DNA of 28,835 nt from Pseudomonadota bacterium (GCA_023433775.1 JAEYTY010000017.1:1-28835); one strand, 5' to 3'; positions 1 to 8,424 are shown, numbered from the stretch's first letter. Program-made: numbers and translations. The notes: generated from the sequence alone by a model not told the origin.

Positions 1-30
1 CCGTCGCCCCATTGAGCGATGATCCCCTCG

Positions 31-531
31 TCAGCCTGCCGGCAGTCCCAGCACGCTGACCAACCCGGCCAAGCCGGATATGCGTGGAGGCCCTGCCTCA
101 GTTACACCACGCCGAGGGGCACGATCAAGACGTGACTTGATCTCTTCCAGATCCGTCACGTCAGACAGCGTCGTGACCACATGCTGGATGACGCCATTCC
201 GATCAAATGTGGTTTGCATCTGGCTTTGCAGCCACCGCAATTGTCCGTCAGGGCGGATGATCCGAAATTTCCTGTTCCGGTGGCGTTTGTCCGTAGCGAT
301 AGCTTCAGGATCATCATGGGGGAGACGGTCCCTGGGATGAACCAGTGACTCGAGCAAAGACAGGCTGGGCAGGACACTGGCAGGTGCAACGCCGACAAGC
401 TCATAAAGGCCCATAGACCAGGTGAGTTTGGCACCGGCATTTTCCCAAGTCCATGAACCAGAGCCCAGCATGGCCTCCACCGCTCGAAGCCAATCGGGGG
501 CCGCGCGTTGACTGGCAATTTGATCAGGCAT
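31..531 (-). CDS. small PAS-domain sensor protein
   Basis: A 166-aa protein made almost entirely of one PAS fold (about residues 20-130). The PAS/PAC signature is visible: a W-T-W opening, a P-R-D segment near residue 68, and a C-terminal strand R-x-x-R-P-D-G-x-x-R-W-L followed by D-x-T-D-L. This is the ligand- or redox-sensing module usually attached to kinases, cyclases or HTH proteins, but here no output domain follows; the last 30 residues are low-complexity. The ATG is preceded by GGAGC five bases upstream, so the start is credible. The stop comes 30 bases from the window edge, so I cannot tell whether the protein is naturally short or has lost a C-terminal domain to a frameshift. It is cytoplasmic, with no membrane segment or signal peptide. 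The PAS assignment is good; the function is unknown. Confidence 0.75.
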   Translation of the reverse strand: MPDQIASQRAAPDWLRAVEAMLGSGSWTWENAGAKLTWSMGLYELVGVAPASVLPSLSLLESLVHPRDRLPHDDPEAIATDKRHRNRKFRIIRPDGQLRWLQSQMQTTFDRNGVIQHVVTTLSDVTDLEEIKSRLDRAPRRGVTEAGPPRISGLAGLVSVLGLPAG

Positions 532-909
532 TGACGCTCCACGCCGGTCGGCAAATGACCGACCGCTTTACAAGCCCGCACTCTGGAGCACGCTCAAACC
601 TATGCATCTGAACTCTCGGAAAATACGCTGTTCTCCACATGCACACGCAACGGAAACAGCCGGCGAATCACAACATTCTCGTCAGCCTGATCGAAACAAA
701 TGCTTCATTGTGACGGTCGTTTTTGCTCACACCGTAGCCAGCGAAATTCGCATGGGTAAATTCTGCTCACCATCGGTGCTAAAAACATAGCTTCCTACGC
801 CCAGAAGCATGAAACAGATCATATTTAGCGGTCTGAAATCGCGAAATGATAACGGGTCCCTTACGCAGCACTGCTAAGTTTGACGACCTCCGGACGCAGG
901 ACACATGCC
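532..909. other. intergenic region, no gene seen
   Basis: This is a divergent intergenic stretch between the PAS protein and the chemotaxis receptor. It must hold the promoters of both. I see no convincing coding frame, tRNA, strong hairpin or repeat in it. A 62-codon open frame (602-790) has no family resemblance and unconvincing composition. The region is A/T-richer than its flanks in parts (790-860), as expected for promoters, but I cannot assign boxes with confidence. Confidence 0.5.
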
Positions 910-2634
910 TTGAACATAGATCTTTTCCGTCGCCGCCAGGCGCGCGCAGACCTTCTGCTTGCGCGCGCTACGCTTGACGCCATTTCTCGCTCGCAGGCCG
1001 TCATCGAATTCACGCCCGATGGTGAGATCATCACCGCCAACTCGAACTTCCTCGCCGTGATGGGATACGGCCTTGAGGAGATCGTGGGGCGGCATCATCG
1101 GCTGTTTGTCGAAGGCACCGAGGCAGAAAGCCCGGCCTACAAAGCTTTCTGGGAAAGCCTGAAGCGGGGCGAGTTCCAGACCGCCGAATACAAGCGCCTT
1201 GGGAAGGGCGGCAAGGAAATCTGGATACAGGCCAGCTACAATCCCGTCTGCGACAGCGAAGGCAGGCCGATCCGCATCGTGAAGTTTGCCACCGACATTA
1301 CGCAGAAAAAACTTGAGGCTGCTGACTCTGCCGGCCAGATGGCGGCGCTGGGTAAATCGCAGGCCGTCATCGAGTTCACCCCGAATGGCGAAATTCTAAC
1401 AGCCAACGAGAATTTTTGTGCGGCATTGGGCTATCGGCTGGATGAAATCCAGGGGCGCCACCACCGCATATTCGTTGAAGCCGAGGACGCAGCCTCGGAT
1501 CATTATATGGACTTCTGGGCCGCATTGGCGCGCGGTGAATTCCAGACTGCAGAATACAAGCGTATCGGCAAGGCTGGCAACGAGGTCTGGATCCAGGCCA
1601 GCTACAATCCAATCTTCGACCTGAACGGGCAGGTGTTCAAGGTCGTCAAATATGCGACCGACATCACCGCCCGCAAATTCGCAGTGAGCCGTTTGGGCCA
1701 GGCTTTGACCAGTTTGGCAGATGGTGACTTGCGGACCCGCATAGACACGCCGTTCACCGGCGAATTGGAAGAGGTACGTATCGCCTTCAACCATACGATC
1801 GAGCGCTTTGGCGACATTGTCGCCAAGCTGCGCGCCACTTCGGGCGCATTGCGAACTGCGACAGGCGAAATTCTCTCCGGCGCCAATGATCTTGCAGAGA
1901 GAACGACGCGCCAGGCGGCGACCATTGAACAAACCTCCGCCGCTATGGAACAATTGGCATCCACGGTTACCGAGAATTCGCGACGCGCCGATACGGCCAA
2001 TAGCAAGGCGCGGGCCGTATCCCAGATCGCCGAGGACAGCGGCGGGGTGATGAACCAGGCCAATGCAGCCATGGAGCGCATTCTGGCTTCGTCTAGCAAA
2101 ATTTCCAATATTATCGGCCTCATTGACGACATCGCCTTCCAGACCAACCTGCTGGCTCTCAACGCATCCGTAGAAGCTGCGCGGGCTGGAGATGCTGGCA
2201 AAGGCTTTGCCGTCGTTGCCGTGGAAGTGCGCCGCTTGGCACAATCTGCGGCCAGCGCATCATCGGATGTGAAGGCGCTGATCGAGCAATCGGCAACCGA
2301 AGTGAATGGCGGAACACGATTGGTGTCCGACGCCGCTTCGCGCATTGCGGCGATGCTGACGGAGACGCGCGAAAGCAGCAATCTGATCAGCGAGATCGCG
2401 CAGGCCAACAAGGAACAGACCGGCGCTATAGCCGAAATGGCATCCGCGGTGCGTCAGATGGATGAGATGACCCAGCACAATGCGGCGCTGGTGGAAGAGA
2501 CAAACGCTGCCATCGAACAAACCGAAAGCCAGGCAATGGAGCTCGACCAGATCGTCGAAGTGTTCATGACGGATAGAGTTATGGATACCAGGGTGGCCAA
2601 ATCCCGCTCACCACACAAATCGATCGCTGCCTAA
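910..2634 (+). CDS. soluble double-PAS methyl-accepting chemotaxis protein
   Basis: A chemoreceptor that signals to the CheA/CheW array. From the chosen start (574 aa) the order is PAS1 (about 25-135), PAS2 (147-257), a HAMP-like segment (256-308) and a methyl-accepting signalling domain (330-550) whose hairpin tip carries IDDIAFQTNLLALN then S-VEAARAG and GKGFAVVA, the MCP hallmark. There are no transmembrane segments, so it is a cytoplasmic, probably redox- or oxygen-sensing receptor, like other double-PAS MCPs. The two PAS domains are near-duplicates (both begin SQAVIEFTP-G-EI-TAN). No CheR-binding pentapeptide is seen at the C-terminus. Start: no ATG is available; TTG at 910 has AGGA eight bases upstream, while TTG at 880 (ten residues longer) has no Shine-Dalgarno sequence. 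No che genes adjoin, so it is an orphan receptor. Confidence 0.93.
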   Translation: MNIDLFRRRQARADLLLARATLDAISRSQAVIEFTPDGEIITANSNFLAVMGYGLEEIVGRHHRLFVEGTEAESPAYKAFWESLKRGEFQTAEYKRLGKGGKEIWIQASYNPVCDSEGRPIRIVKFATDITQKKLEAADSAGQMAALGKSQAVIEFTPNGEILTANENFCAALGYRLDEIQGRHHRIFVEAEDAASDHYMDFWAALARGEFQTAEYKRIGKAGNEVWIQASYNPIFDLNGQVFKVVKYATDITARKFAVSRLGQALTSLADGDLRTRIDTPFTGELEEVRIAFNHTIERFGDIVAKLRATSGALRTATGEILSGANDLAERTTRQAATIEQTSAAMEQLASTVTENSRRADTANSKARAVSQIAEDSGGVMNQANAAMERILASSSKISNIIGLIDDIAFQTNLLALNASVEAARAGDAGKGFAVVAVEVRRLAQSAASASSDVKALIEQSATEVNGGTRLVSDAASRIAAMLTETRESSNLISEIAQANKEQTGAIAEMASAVRQMDEMTQHNAALVEETNAAIEQTESQAMELDQIVEVFMTDRVMDTRVAKSRSPHKSIAA

Positions 2635-2640
2635 AGGTCG

Positions 2641-2680
2641 CGGGGTATAGGCGCGCCTCACTCGATGCGCCTATGCCCCG
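2641..2680. terminator. hairpin between convergent genes
   Basis: A 14-bp stem, CGGGGTATAGGCGC paired with GCGCCTATGCCCCG with a single T/G position, surrounds a 12-base loop. It lies between the stop codons of the chemoreceptor (+) and the RraA-like gene (-). No T-run follows on either strand, so it may act as a transcript-end stabiliser or a weak bidirectional terminator rather than a classical intrinsic one. Confidence 0.55.
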
Positions 2681-2683
2681 TGC

Positions 2684-3394
2684 TCAACGCCCGTTCTGCG
2701 CCCGCCACTTGGCAAAGTCCTGGGCATATTCTTCCCTAGTGCATGGGTAGAGGCCGATGATCGGCACGCCGGCCTTTACCCGCTCGACCACGAAATCCTC
2801 ATAGGCCGTCATTTCCACCGCCTCGTCAGCGACTTCATCCGCGATGCCTTGCGGCACCACGAGGACGCAGTCGGCGTCGCCGACGATTATGTCGCCCGGA
2901 AACACTGCTGCATCGCCGCAGCCTATTGGAACATTGAGGTCAATCGCCTCGTGCAGGGTGAGGTTTGTCGGGCTGGAAGGGCGCGTGTGGTAGGCCGGGA
3001 TATTCAAATCGCCGATGGTGTCGGCATCGCGAAAGCCGCCATCCGTCACCACGCCTGCGACGCCTCGCACCATGAGGCGTGTCACCAATATGTCGCCGGC
3101 AGACGCCGCATTGGCATTTTTCCGGCTGTCCATGACCAGCACATGTCCAGCCGGGCAACTTTCTATGGCGACGCGCTGCGGGTGGTCTGCATTGCGGAAT
3201 GCCGTTAGAGGATTGCGGTCTTCCCGCGCCGGGATATAGCGCAAGGTATAGGCTGGCCCGACCATGTTGCGGCCCTTGGACCGCACAGGATGCACGCCCT
3301 GCATGACCTGATGGCGCAGTCCGCGCTTGTAGAGCGCCGTCGCCAGCGTGGCCACCGATACATTCATGAACTTTGACCGCAGACTGTCGTCCAT
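2684..3394 (-). CDS. RraA / HMG aldolase family protein
   Basis: A 236-aa member of the RraA-like family, which includes the RNase E inhibitor RraA and class II 4-hydroxy-4-methyl-2-oxoglutarate/4-carboxy-4-hydroxy-2-oxoadipate aldolases. Seen in the sequence: the central GVVTDGGFRDAD block with the Arg-Asp pair (R122, D123) that binds substrate and metal in the aldolases, and GDAAVFPGDIIVGDADCVLVVP, the family signature, in the 160-180 region. The protein is longer than E. coli RraA (about 160 aa) and matches the 230-240-aa group often annotated 'ribonuclease activity regulator RraA'. The Arg-Asp pair favours aldolase or decarboxylase chemistry over RNase regulation. It stands alone, with no aromatic-degradation genes nearby, so the substrate cannot be assigned. 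Confidence 0.85.
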   Translation of the reverse strand: MDDSLRSKFMNVSVATLATALYKRGLRHQVMQGVHPVRSKGRNMVGPAYTLRYIPAREDRNPLTAFRNADHPQRVAIESCPAGHVLVMDSRKNANAASAGDILVTRLMVRGVAGVVTDGGFRDADTIGDLNIPAYHTRPSSPTNLTLHEAIDLNVPIGCGDAAVFPGDIIVGDADCVLVVPQGIADEVADEAVEMTAYEDFVVERVKAGVPIIGLYPCTREEYAQDFAKWRAQNGR

Positions 3395-3533
3395 GCCACT
3401 TCCTCCCTAGGTGCGTCGCGGGTTGACAGGTGCACCGCGACAGGCTGGTCGAATTTGACCATTCAAACCGTTGCGCTACAAGTGCGGGGCGGCGGCAGGT
3501 GCGGCGCGTGCCGATGAGTGCGAGGAATTCTCC

Positions 3534-3836
3534 ATGGCCGAAGACGACATGAAACCGCACGTCACCATTGCCTATTGCACGCAATGCAACTGGCTGCTGC
3601 GTTCCTCGTGGATGTCACAGGAACTGCTCTCGACATTCAGCCTGGAGCTGGGCTCGGTCACCCTGGTGCCTGGAACGGGCGGCATTTTCGAGATCCGACT
3701 TGACGGCGACCTGGTCTGGGAGCGCAAGCGGGATGGTGGCTTTCCGGACATTCGGGAGCTCAAGAAAATGGTCCGGGACCGCATCGATCCGGAGCGCGAT
3801 CTTGGGCATATCGACCGGGTAGGTGAAACCAACTAG
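3534..3836 (+). CDS. SelT/SelW/SelH-family CxxC protein
   Basis: A 100-aa Rdx-type thioredoxin-fold protein. The N-terminal redox motif is YCTQCNW with Cys15 and Cys18 (C-x-x-C in place of the C-x-x-Sec of animal SelW). Further conserved features are the P-G-x-G-G-x-F-E-I strand (about residues 48-57), the W-x-R-K-x-x-G-F-P block and the L-K-x-x-V-R-D helix. The family is thought to act in thiol redox control; the bacterial role is not settled. ATG at 3534 was chosen because GAGGA lies seven bases upstream; an in-frame upstream extension to 3471 reads as low-complexity Ala/Gly/Arg and is probably untranslated. It diverges from the RraA-like gene, with a 139-bp shared promoter region. Confidence 0.88.
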   Translation: MAEDDMKPHVTIAYCTQCNWLLRSSWMSQELLSTFSLELGSVTLVPGTGGIFEIRLDGDLVWERKRDGGFPDIRELKKMVRDRIDPERDLGHIDRVGETN

Positions 3837-3898
3837 AGGGTTTTCAATTGCTGGCGTTGCGCTAATCTACTTTCTCTATTTCAAGGGAGGCCAGCGTC

Positions 3899-4264
3899 AT
3901 GGCGCACAAGTTCAACATTACCGCTGCTGCAAACGACCAGTTCAAGTTTGATTTCTCGTACAATTCCGAGAAAATCTTCTGGTCAGAAAATTACAAGCAA
4001 AAGGCCAGCGCCAAATCGGCCATCGAATCCCTCAAGAAGAATGCTCCCGACGCGGCCGTCGTTGATGTCTCCAAGGATGAAAGCGGCTCGGGCTATCGCT
4101 TCGAAATCGTGGCGTCCAAGGACGGGCAGCATTTTGTGCGCTTCGTCGCCTCCAATGGCGAAACCATGGTCCGCACAGAAACCTATGCCTCCAAATCGTC
4201 GGCCAAGAACGCCATCGACTCCCTGAAAAAGAATGGCCCCGGCGCCGAGATCGCCGACGCGTAA
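3899..4264 (+). CDS. DUF1508 (YegP-like) two-repeat protein
   Basis: A 121-aa protein with two copies of the short DUF1508/UPF0339 module. The second copy (about 67-120) is canonical: R-F-E-I then G-Q-H-F-V-R-F-V-A-S-N-G-E-T, then Y-A-S-K-S-S-A-K-N-A-I-D-S-L-K-K-N. The first (about 15-57) is degenerate at its start but keeps A-S-A-K-S-A-I-E-S-L-K-K-N. E. coli YegP has the same two-repeat form; its function is unknown, with some members linked to stress. A strong Shine-Dalgarno sequence (AGGGAGG) sits eight bases before the ATG, suggesting high expression of a small cytoplasmic protein. It is 62 bp downstream of the SelW-like gene and could be cotranscribed with it. Confidence 0.9.
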   Translation: MAHKFNITAAANDQFKFDFSYNSEKIFWSENYKQKASAKSAIESLKKNAPDAAVVDVSKDESGSGYRFEIVASKDGQHFVRFVASNGETMVRTETYASKSSAKNAIDSLKKNGPGAEIADA

Positions 4265-4369
4265 CCAGCCTTAATGGCGACGACGGATAATTCGGCGCTC
4301 TGCGGGCGGGCTGGCTTGTGAAACGCTTGAGCTCGCCCCATCTATCGGGCAGCACAAGGGAGTTTCACC

Positions 4370-4894
4370 ATGCATGTCCTCGCCCGTATTGCCGTCGTCG
4401 CCACGTCTGTTCTGGCTCTTGCAGCCTGTGGCGATAGAAGCGAAGTCGGCAATGTCGGCGTAGACTGGGCAGGAAATGACATTTCCATCGAAGCGGTCGC
4501 AGACCCGGAAGTGGATGGCGTCGTTTGCCATCTGGCCTTTTTCAATCGCTCCTTCATTGATCGGGTGAGCCAGGGCAACTGGTTCGAGGACCCCTCCTAT
4601 TCGGCGCTTGATTGTTCCGCCACTGGCCCGATTAGGGTGGGTGACATATCCATGCGCCCCGGTGGCGAAGAAATCTTTAAGGAAGCGCGCTCCTTGATCT
4701 GGAAGTCGCTGCGCGTCACCCGGATCTATGACTCGGCCAATAATTCGCTGATTTATCTGGCCCATGCGCGCCAAATTCAGCAGGGCTCGGGCAAGATGAG
4801 CCTGTCCGTCGTGCCCCTCAACGGCCTCGACGTGACCTGGGAAGGCACCGCGCCCGCGGCCCAGCCCATGCAGGGTTCGGTCATCGTGCAGTAA
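4370..4894 (+). CDS. creA: CreA family lipoprotein
   Basis: A 174-aa protein matching the CreA family: after the leader it reads V-G-x-V-x-V-D-W, then D-I-S-I-E-A-V-A-D-P-E-V-D-G-V-V-C-H, a C-x-x-x-G-P-I segment, and S-L-I-W-K-S-L-R-V-T-R-I-Y-D followed by L-I-Y-L-A-H. These follow the order of E. coli CreA closely. The N-terminus is a lipoprotein signal: hydrophobic residues 6-17 and a lipobox LAAC with Cys20 as the lipidated residue, so the mature protein is probably anchored in the periplasm. The function of CreA is unknown; in E. coli it only shares a locus with creBCD, which is absent here. AAGGGA lies seven bases upstream of the ATG. Confidence 0.85.
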   Translation: MHVLARIAVVATSVLALAACGDRSEVGNVGVDWAGNDISIEAVADPEVDGVVCHLAFFNRSFIDRVSQGNWFEDPSYSALDCSATGPIRVGDISMRPGGEEIFKEARSLIWKSLRVTRIYDSANNSLIYLAHARQIQQGSGKMSLSVVPLNGLDVTWEGTAPAAQPMQGSVIVQ

Positions 4895-5066
4895 GGGCGC
4901 TCTTCGTTTCATTTTCCTGCGCCGCCCTATGCGGGCAAAGCCTTGCCGGGCTCCTGCCAAACAAGGCAAAAGCGTTCCGCCTGCCGCCGCTTCAATGGCG
5001 AGGCTAAGGTACGATATTCTCTTTCATGAACCAGTGACCCGCACGAGCGGGCGAAGGATTGCGATA

Positions 5067-5702
5067 ATGTCTATTTTGATCGGCGACACCGCCCCCGATT
5101 TCACCCTCGAATCCACCGAAGGCACGATCCATTTCCATGACTTCATCGAAGGATCATGGGCGGTGCTCTTCAGCCATCCCAAGAATTTCACCCCGGTCTG
5201 CACCACCGAGCTCGGCTACACCGCCAAGCTGAAGCCCGAATTCGAGAAGCGTGGCGTCAAGGTTTTGGGCCTGTCCGTCGACAAGCTGGAAGACCATGCC
5301 GGCTGGGCCAAGGATATCGAGGCGACGCAGGGTGCGGCGCTCAACTTCCCGCTGCTGGCTGATACCGAGGGCAAGGTCGCCCGCGCCTATGACATGATCC
5401 ATCCAAATGCCGACAATACGCTGACCGTGCGCTCGGTCTTCGTTATCGGGCCGGACAAGAAGGTGAAGCTCAAGATCGAATACCCGGCCTCCACCGGCCG
5501 TAATTTCGATGAAGTGCTGCGTGTCATCGACAGCCTGCAACTGACTGCCAAGCACCAGGTCGCGACGCCGGTGAACTGGAAAGATGGCGATGACGTCATC
5601 ATCGTGCCTGCCGTCTCCAATGAAGCGGCCAAGGCAAAGTATCCCGCCGGCTGGAAGGAGCTTACGCCCTATTTGCGCATTGTTCCTCAGCCGCGCGGCT
5701 GA
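5067..5702 (+). CDS. 1-Cys peroxiredoxin (Prx6 type)
   Basis: A 211-aa thiol peroxidase that reduces hydrogen peroxide and alkyl hydroperoxides in the cytoplasm. The catalytic loop is F-T-P-V-C-T-T-E with peroxidatic Cys45; Pro43 and Thr42 complete the PxxxTxxC signature. It is the only cysteine in the protein, so it is a true 1-Cys enzyme needing an external reductant. The conserved Arg falls in L-T-V-R-S-V-F-V-I. The length and the C-terminal dimerisation arm (P-V-N-W-K-x-G-D-D-V-I-I, then Y-L-R) match the Prx6 group, not AhpC. ATG at 5067 was chosen as the family start (M-S-I-L-I-G-D-T-A-P-D-F-T); the frame stays open upstream to 4929, but that part has no Prx similarity. Expression ends at a strong terminator at 5733. 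Confidence 0.95.
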   Translation: MSILIGDTAPDFTLESTEGTIHFHDFIEGSWAVLFSHPKNFTPVCTTELGYTAKLKPEFEKRGVKVLGLSVDKLEDHAGWAKDIEATQGAALNFPLLADTEGKVARAYDMIHPNADNTLTVRSVFVIGPDKKVKLKIEYPASTGRNFDEVLRVIDSLQLTAKHQVATPVNWKDGDDVIIVPAVSNEAAKAKYPAGWKELTPYLRIVPQPRG

Positions 5703-5732
5703 TCCGCAGGCAGAGTTTCTCCCTGACGACTT

Positions 5733-5764
5733 CGGGCGATGGTCAAAACCATCGCCCGTTTTTT
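5733..5764 (+). terminator. Rho-independent terminator of the peroxiredoxin gene
   Basis: A 10-bp perfect stem, CGGGCGATGG / CCATCGCCCG, with loop TCAAAA is followed directly by TTTTTTA. It lies 30 bp after the peroxiredoxin stop and overlaps the last codons of the convergent preA gene, so the preA stop codon is embedded in its T-run. This is a classical intrinsic terminator for the + strand. Confidence 0.92.
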
Positions 5765-7082
5765 ATTCGGCAGGTTCGGTCTGCTTGCGCGTCGGATTGT
5801 TGGGGTGGGTCGTCCAATTGGCATATTGCCCGGTCACGACGCGTCCGGTGCGCTCGTCCACCGTTCCAACCGGCAATTGTTCGAGCGTGATGCAGTCTTC
5901 CACCGGGCAGACATTGACACACAAATTGCAGCCGACGCATTCGTCTTCCATCACCTCGAAATGACGCTTGCCGTCCTTTTCCTTGGCAATCGCCTGATGC
6001 GAAGTGTCTTCGCAGGCAATGTGGCAGCGCCCGCATTTGATGCAGAGGTCCTGATCGATCTTTGCCTTGGCGATATATTCGAGATCGAGATATTGCCAAT
6101 CGGTGACGTTGCGCACGGCGCGACCCGTAATGTCGTCCAGCGAGCGATGGCCCTTCTCGTCCATCCAGTTGCTGAGGCCGGTGATCATCTCCTCGACGAT
6201 CTTGAACCCATAGGTCATGGCCGCCGTACACACCTGCACATTGCCAGCGCCCAGCGCGATGAATTCGGCCGCGTCACGCCAGGTGGTGATGCCGCCAATG
6301 CCTGAAATGGGCAGGCCATGGGTCTGCGGGTCACGGGCTATTTCAGCGACCATGTTGAGCGCGATCGGCTTCACCGCCGGGCCGCAATAGCCGCCATGCG
6401 TGCCCTTGCCGCCGACTGTGGGCACAGGGGCAAAATCATCGAGATCCACCGAGACGATGGAATTGATGGTGTTGATCAGACTCACCGCGTCGGTGCCGCC
6501 ATTCTTGGCCGCACGGGCGGGCTGTCGAATGTCAGCGATGTTCGGCGTCAGCTTGGTGATCACCGGCATCCGCGTATATTGCTTGCACCAGCGGACGACC
6601 ATTTCGACATATTCAGGTACCTGACCAACAGCGGCGCCCATGCCGCGTTCGCTCATGCCGTGCGGGCAGCCGAAATTAAGCTCGATGCCATCGACGCCGG
6701 TTTCCTCGACCAGCGGCAAGATGGCTTTCCATGCTTCTTCTTCGCATGGCACCATGATCGAGGCGACAATGGCCCGGTCGGGCCAGTTCATCTTCACCTG
6801 CTTCATTTCTTGCAGGTTGATTTCGAGCGGCCTGTCGGTGATCAGCTCAATATTGTTGAGCCCGAGCAGGCGCCGGTCCGCACCCCAGATGGCGCCATAG
6901 CGCGGTCCGTTGACATTGACCACCGGCGGCCCGGCCTCGCCCAGGGTCTTCCAGACCACGCCGCCCCAGCCCGCCTTGAAGGCGCGTTCGACATTATAGG
7001 CCTTGTCGGTCGGCGGGGCAGAAGCCAGCCAGAATGGGTTGGGTGATTTGATGCCGACAAAATTATTGCGCAGATCAGCCAT
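5763..7082 (-). CDS. preA: NAD-dependent dihydropyrimidine dehydrogenase, PreA subunit
   Basis: A 439-aa catalytic subunit of the bacterial dihydropyrimidine dehydrogenase, which reduces uracil and thymine to their 5,6-dihydro forms as the first step of reductive pyrimidine breakdown. Residues 1-320 form a DHODH-like FMN barrel: S-A-P-P near 21, E-L-N-F-G-C-P-H-G-M-S-E-R-G-M-G (134-149), K-L-T-P-N (177-181), G-I-G-G-I (261-265). Residues 335-400 hold two [4Fe-4S] ferredoxin motifs, C347-x2-C350-x2-C353-x3-C357 and C382-x2-C385-x2-C388-x3-C392-P. Val152 stands where, by remembered alignment, mammalian DPD has its active-site Cys671. It overlaps preT by 8 bp and is read after it. No hydantoinase or ureidopropionase gene is nearby, so the rest of the pathway is elsewhere or absent. 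Confidence 0.93.
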   Translation of the reverse strand: MADLRNNFVGIKSPNPFWLASAPPTDKAYNVERAFKAGWGGVVWKTLGEAGPPVVNVNGPRYGAIWGADRRLLGLNNIELITDRPLEINLQEMKQVKMNWPDRAIVASIMVPCEEEAWKAILPLVEETGVDGIELNFGCPHGMSERGMGAAVGQVPEYVEMVVRWCKQYTRMPVITKLTPNIADIRQPARAAKNGGTDAVSLINTINSIVSVDLDDFAPVPTVGGKGTHGGYCGPAVKPIALNMVAEIARDPQTHGLPISGIGGITTWRDAAEFIALGAGNVQVCTAAMTYGFKIVEEMITGLSNWMDEKGHRSLDDITGRAVRNVTDWQYLDLEYIAKAKIDQDLCIKCGRCHIACEDTSHQAIAKEKDGKRHFEVMEDECVGCNLCVNVCPVEDCITLEQLPVGTVDERTGRVVTGQYANWTTHPNNPTRKQTEPAE

Positions 7083-8424
7083 TGGTGCCTCCCACCAGAT
7101 AGCGGTGAATGCTTTCAGCCGCGTCGCGACCCTCGGCCACGGCGGTGACCGTCAAGTCATCGCCCCCGGTGGCACAATCGCCGCCGGCCCAGACGCCGCG
7201 AAGTGACGTACGGCCCTCGGCGTCGACGGCGATCTTGCCGCCAGCCAGTTCCACCCCGCCGCCATCTGTCGCCAGCGTCTGCCCGATGGCCTTGAACAAT
7301 TGATCACAAGCGATAGCGGTGGTCTCGCCGGTTTCGACCAGCTTGCCATCCACCAGGGCGGTATAGGCCAGCGTAACGCCACTCACCTTCCCGCCCTCTG
7401 TCAGCACCTCTTTGGGCGCCAGCCAATGGCGTATCGTGACGCCTTTGGCGGCAGCCAGATCCTGCTCGAACAGCGACGCATTCATGTGTTCCTTGCCGCG
7501 CCGATAGACTAGGGTCACTTCCTCTGCCCCGAGCAGCCTGGATTGCACCGCAGCGTCGATGGCCGTCATGCCGCCGCCAATGACGACGACACGACGGCCC
7601 ACCGGGAGGGTGGAGAGATCCGTGGCTTGCCGCAGCACGGAAATGAAATCGACGGCATTGGCGACGCCATCAGCATCTTCATTGGCAGCCCGGAGTGCGT
7701 TGACGCCCCCCAGACCGAGCCCGAGAAACACCGCATCATATTCTGCTTCCAGGTCATCAAGGGTGATTTCCCGACCCAAAGCCTGGCCATGGCGAATCTC
7801 GATGCCGCCTATGGCTGTGACGTAATCCACCTCGGCCTGGGCAAAGCCGTCAGTCGCCTTATAGGCAGCGATGCCATATTCATTGAGACCGCCGGCCTTG
7901 GGCCGCGCATCGAAAACGACAACGTCGTGGCCCTTCATGGCGAGCCGATGCGCCGCCGCCAGTCCGGCAGGACCGGCGCCGACGACAGCCACAGACTTGC
8001 CGCTTGGTGCGGCACGTTCAAAGAATTGATGATTGCCGGACATGGCGATGTCGGTGGCATAGCGCTGCAGCAGGCCAATCTTGACCGGCTTGCCTTCCGC
8101 TTCCTCGCGGACGCAGGCCTCTTCGCAAAGCTGTTCGGTGGGACAGACACGGGCACACATACCGCCCAGAATGTTCTGCTCGAAAATCGTTTCTGCGGCG
8201 CCCAAAGGGTTGCCGGTGTCTATCTGACGAATGAACAGCGGAATGTCGATCGAGGTCGGACACGCATTCATGCATGGCGCGTCGTAGCAAAAATAGCAGC
8301 GGTCGGCTTCGACCAATGCCTCATGCCGATCAAGCGGCGGGTGTAGGTCAGCAAAATTGGCGGCGTACTCCGCCGGGTCGAGACGTCCGGGCGCGATGCC
8401 CTGCTTTAGAACACCTTGAGCCAT
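7075..8424 (-). CDS. preT: NAD-dependent dihydropyrimidine dehydrogenase, PreT subunit
   Basis: A 449-aa flavin- and Fe-S-containing electron-transfer subunit that takes electrons from NAD(P)H and passes them to PreA. Residues 40-110 hold the N-terminal double-cluster domain shared with glutamate synthase small subunits (C43, C46, C51, C55 and C90, C94, C100, C104). An FAD Rossmann motif G-A-G-P-A-G-L-A-A-A-H-R starts at 149, a second dinucleotide site V-I-G-G-G-M-T-A-I-D is at 281-290, and G-D-C-A-T-G-G (415-421) is the FAD-contacting end. The length is close to E. coli PreT. GGGAG lies six bases before the ATG. It is first in a two-gene operon with preA. A GltD-like assignment is the alternative, but the adjoining preA decides it. 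Confidence 0.93.
   Translation of the reverse strand: MAQGVLKQGIAPGRLDPAEYAANFADLHPPLDRHEALVEADRCYFCYDAPCMNACPTSIDIPLFIRQIDTGNPLGAAETIFEQNILGGMCARVCPTEQLCEEACVREEAEGKPVKIGLLQRYATDIAMSGNHQFFERAAPSGKSVAVVGAGPAGLAAAHRLAMKGHDVVVFDARPKAGGLNEYGIAAYKATDGFAQAEVDYVTAIGGIEIRHGQALGREITLDDLEAEYDAVFLGLGLGGVNALRAANEDADGVANAVDFISVLRQATDLSTLPVGRRVVVIGGGMTAIDAAVQSRLLGAEEVTLVYRRGKEHMNASLFEQDLAAAKGVTIRHWLAPKEVLTEGGKVSGVTLAYTALVDGKLVETGETTAIACDQLFKAIGQTLATDGGGVELAGGKIAVDAEGRTSLRGVWAGGDCATGGDDLTVTAVAEGRDAAESIHRYLVGGTNG

Noticed and set aside
602..790. 62-codon + strand frame
   Set aside because: No ribosome site, no domain, and composition typical of chance; treated as intergenic.
1396..2411. Long minus-strand frames inside the chemoreceptor gene
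   Set aside because: The + strand encodes an unmistakable MCP signalling domain over the same bases.
7543..8346. 267-codon + strand frame opposite preT
   Set aside because: Shadow of PreT, which shows Fe-S, FAD and NAD motifs.
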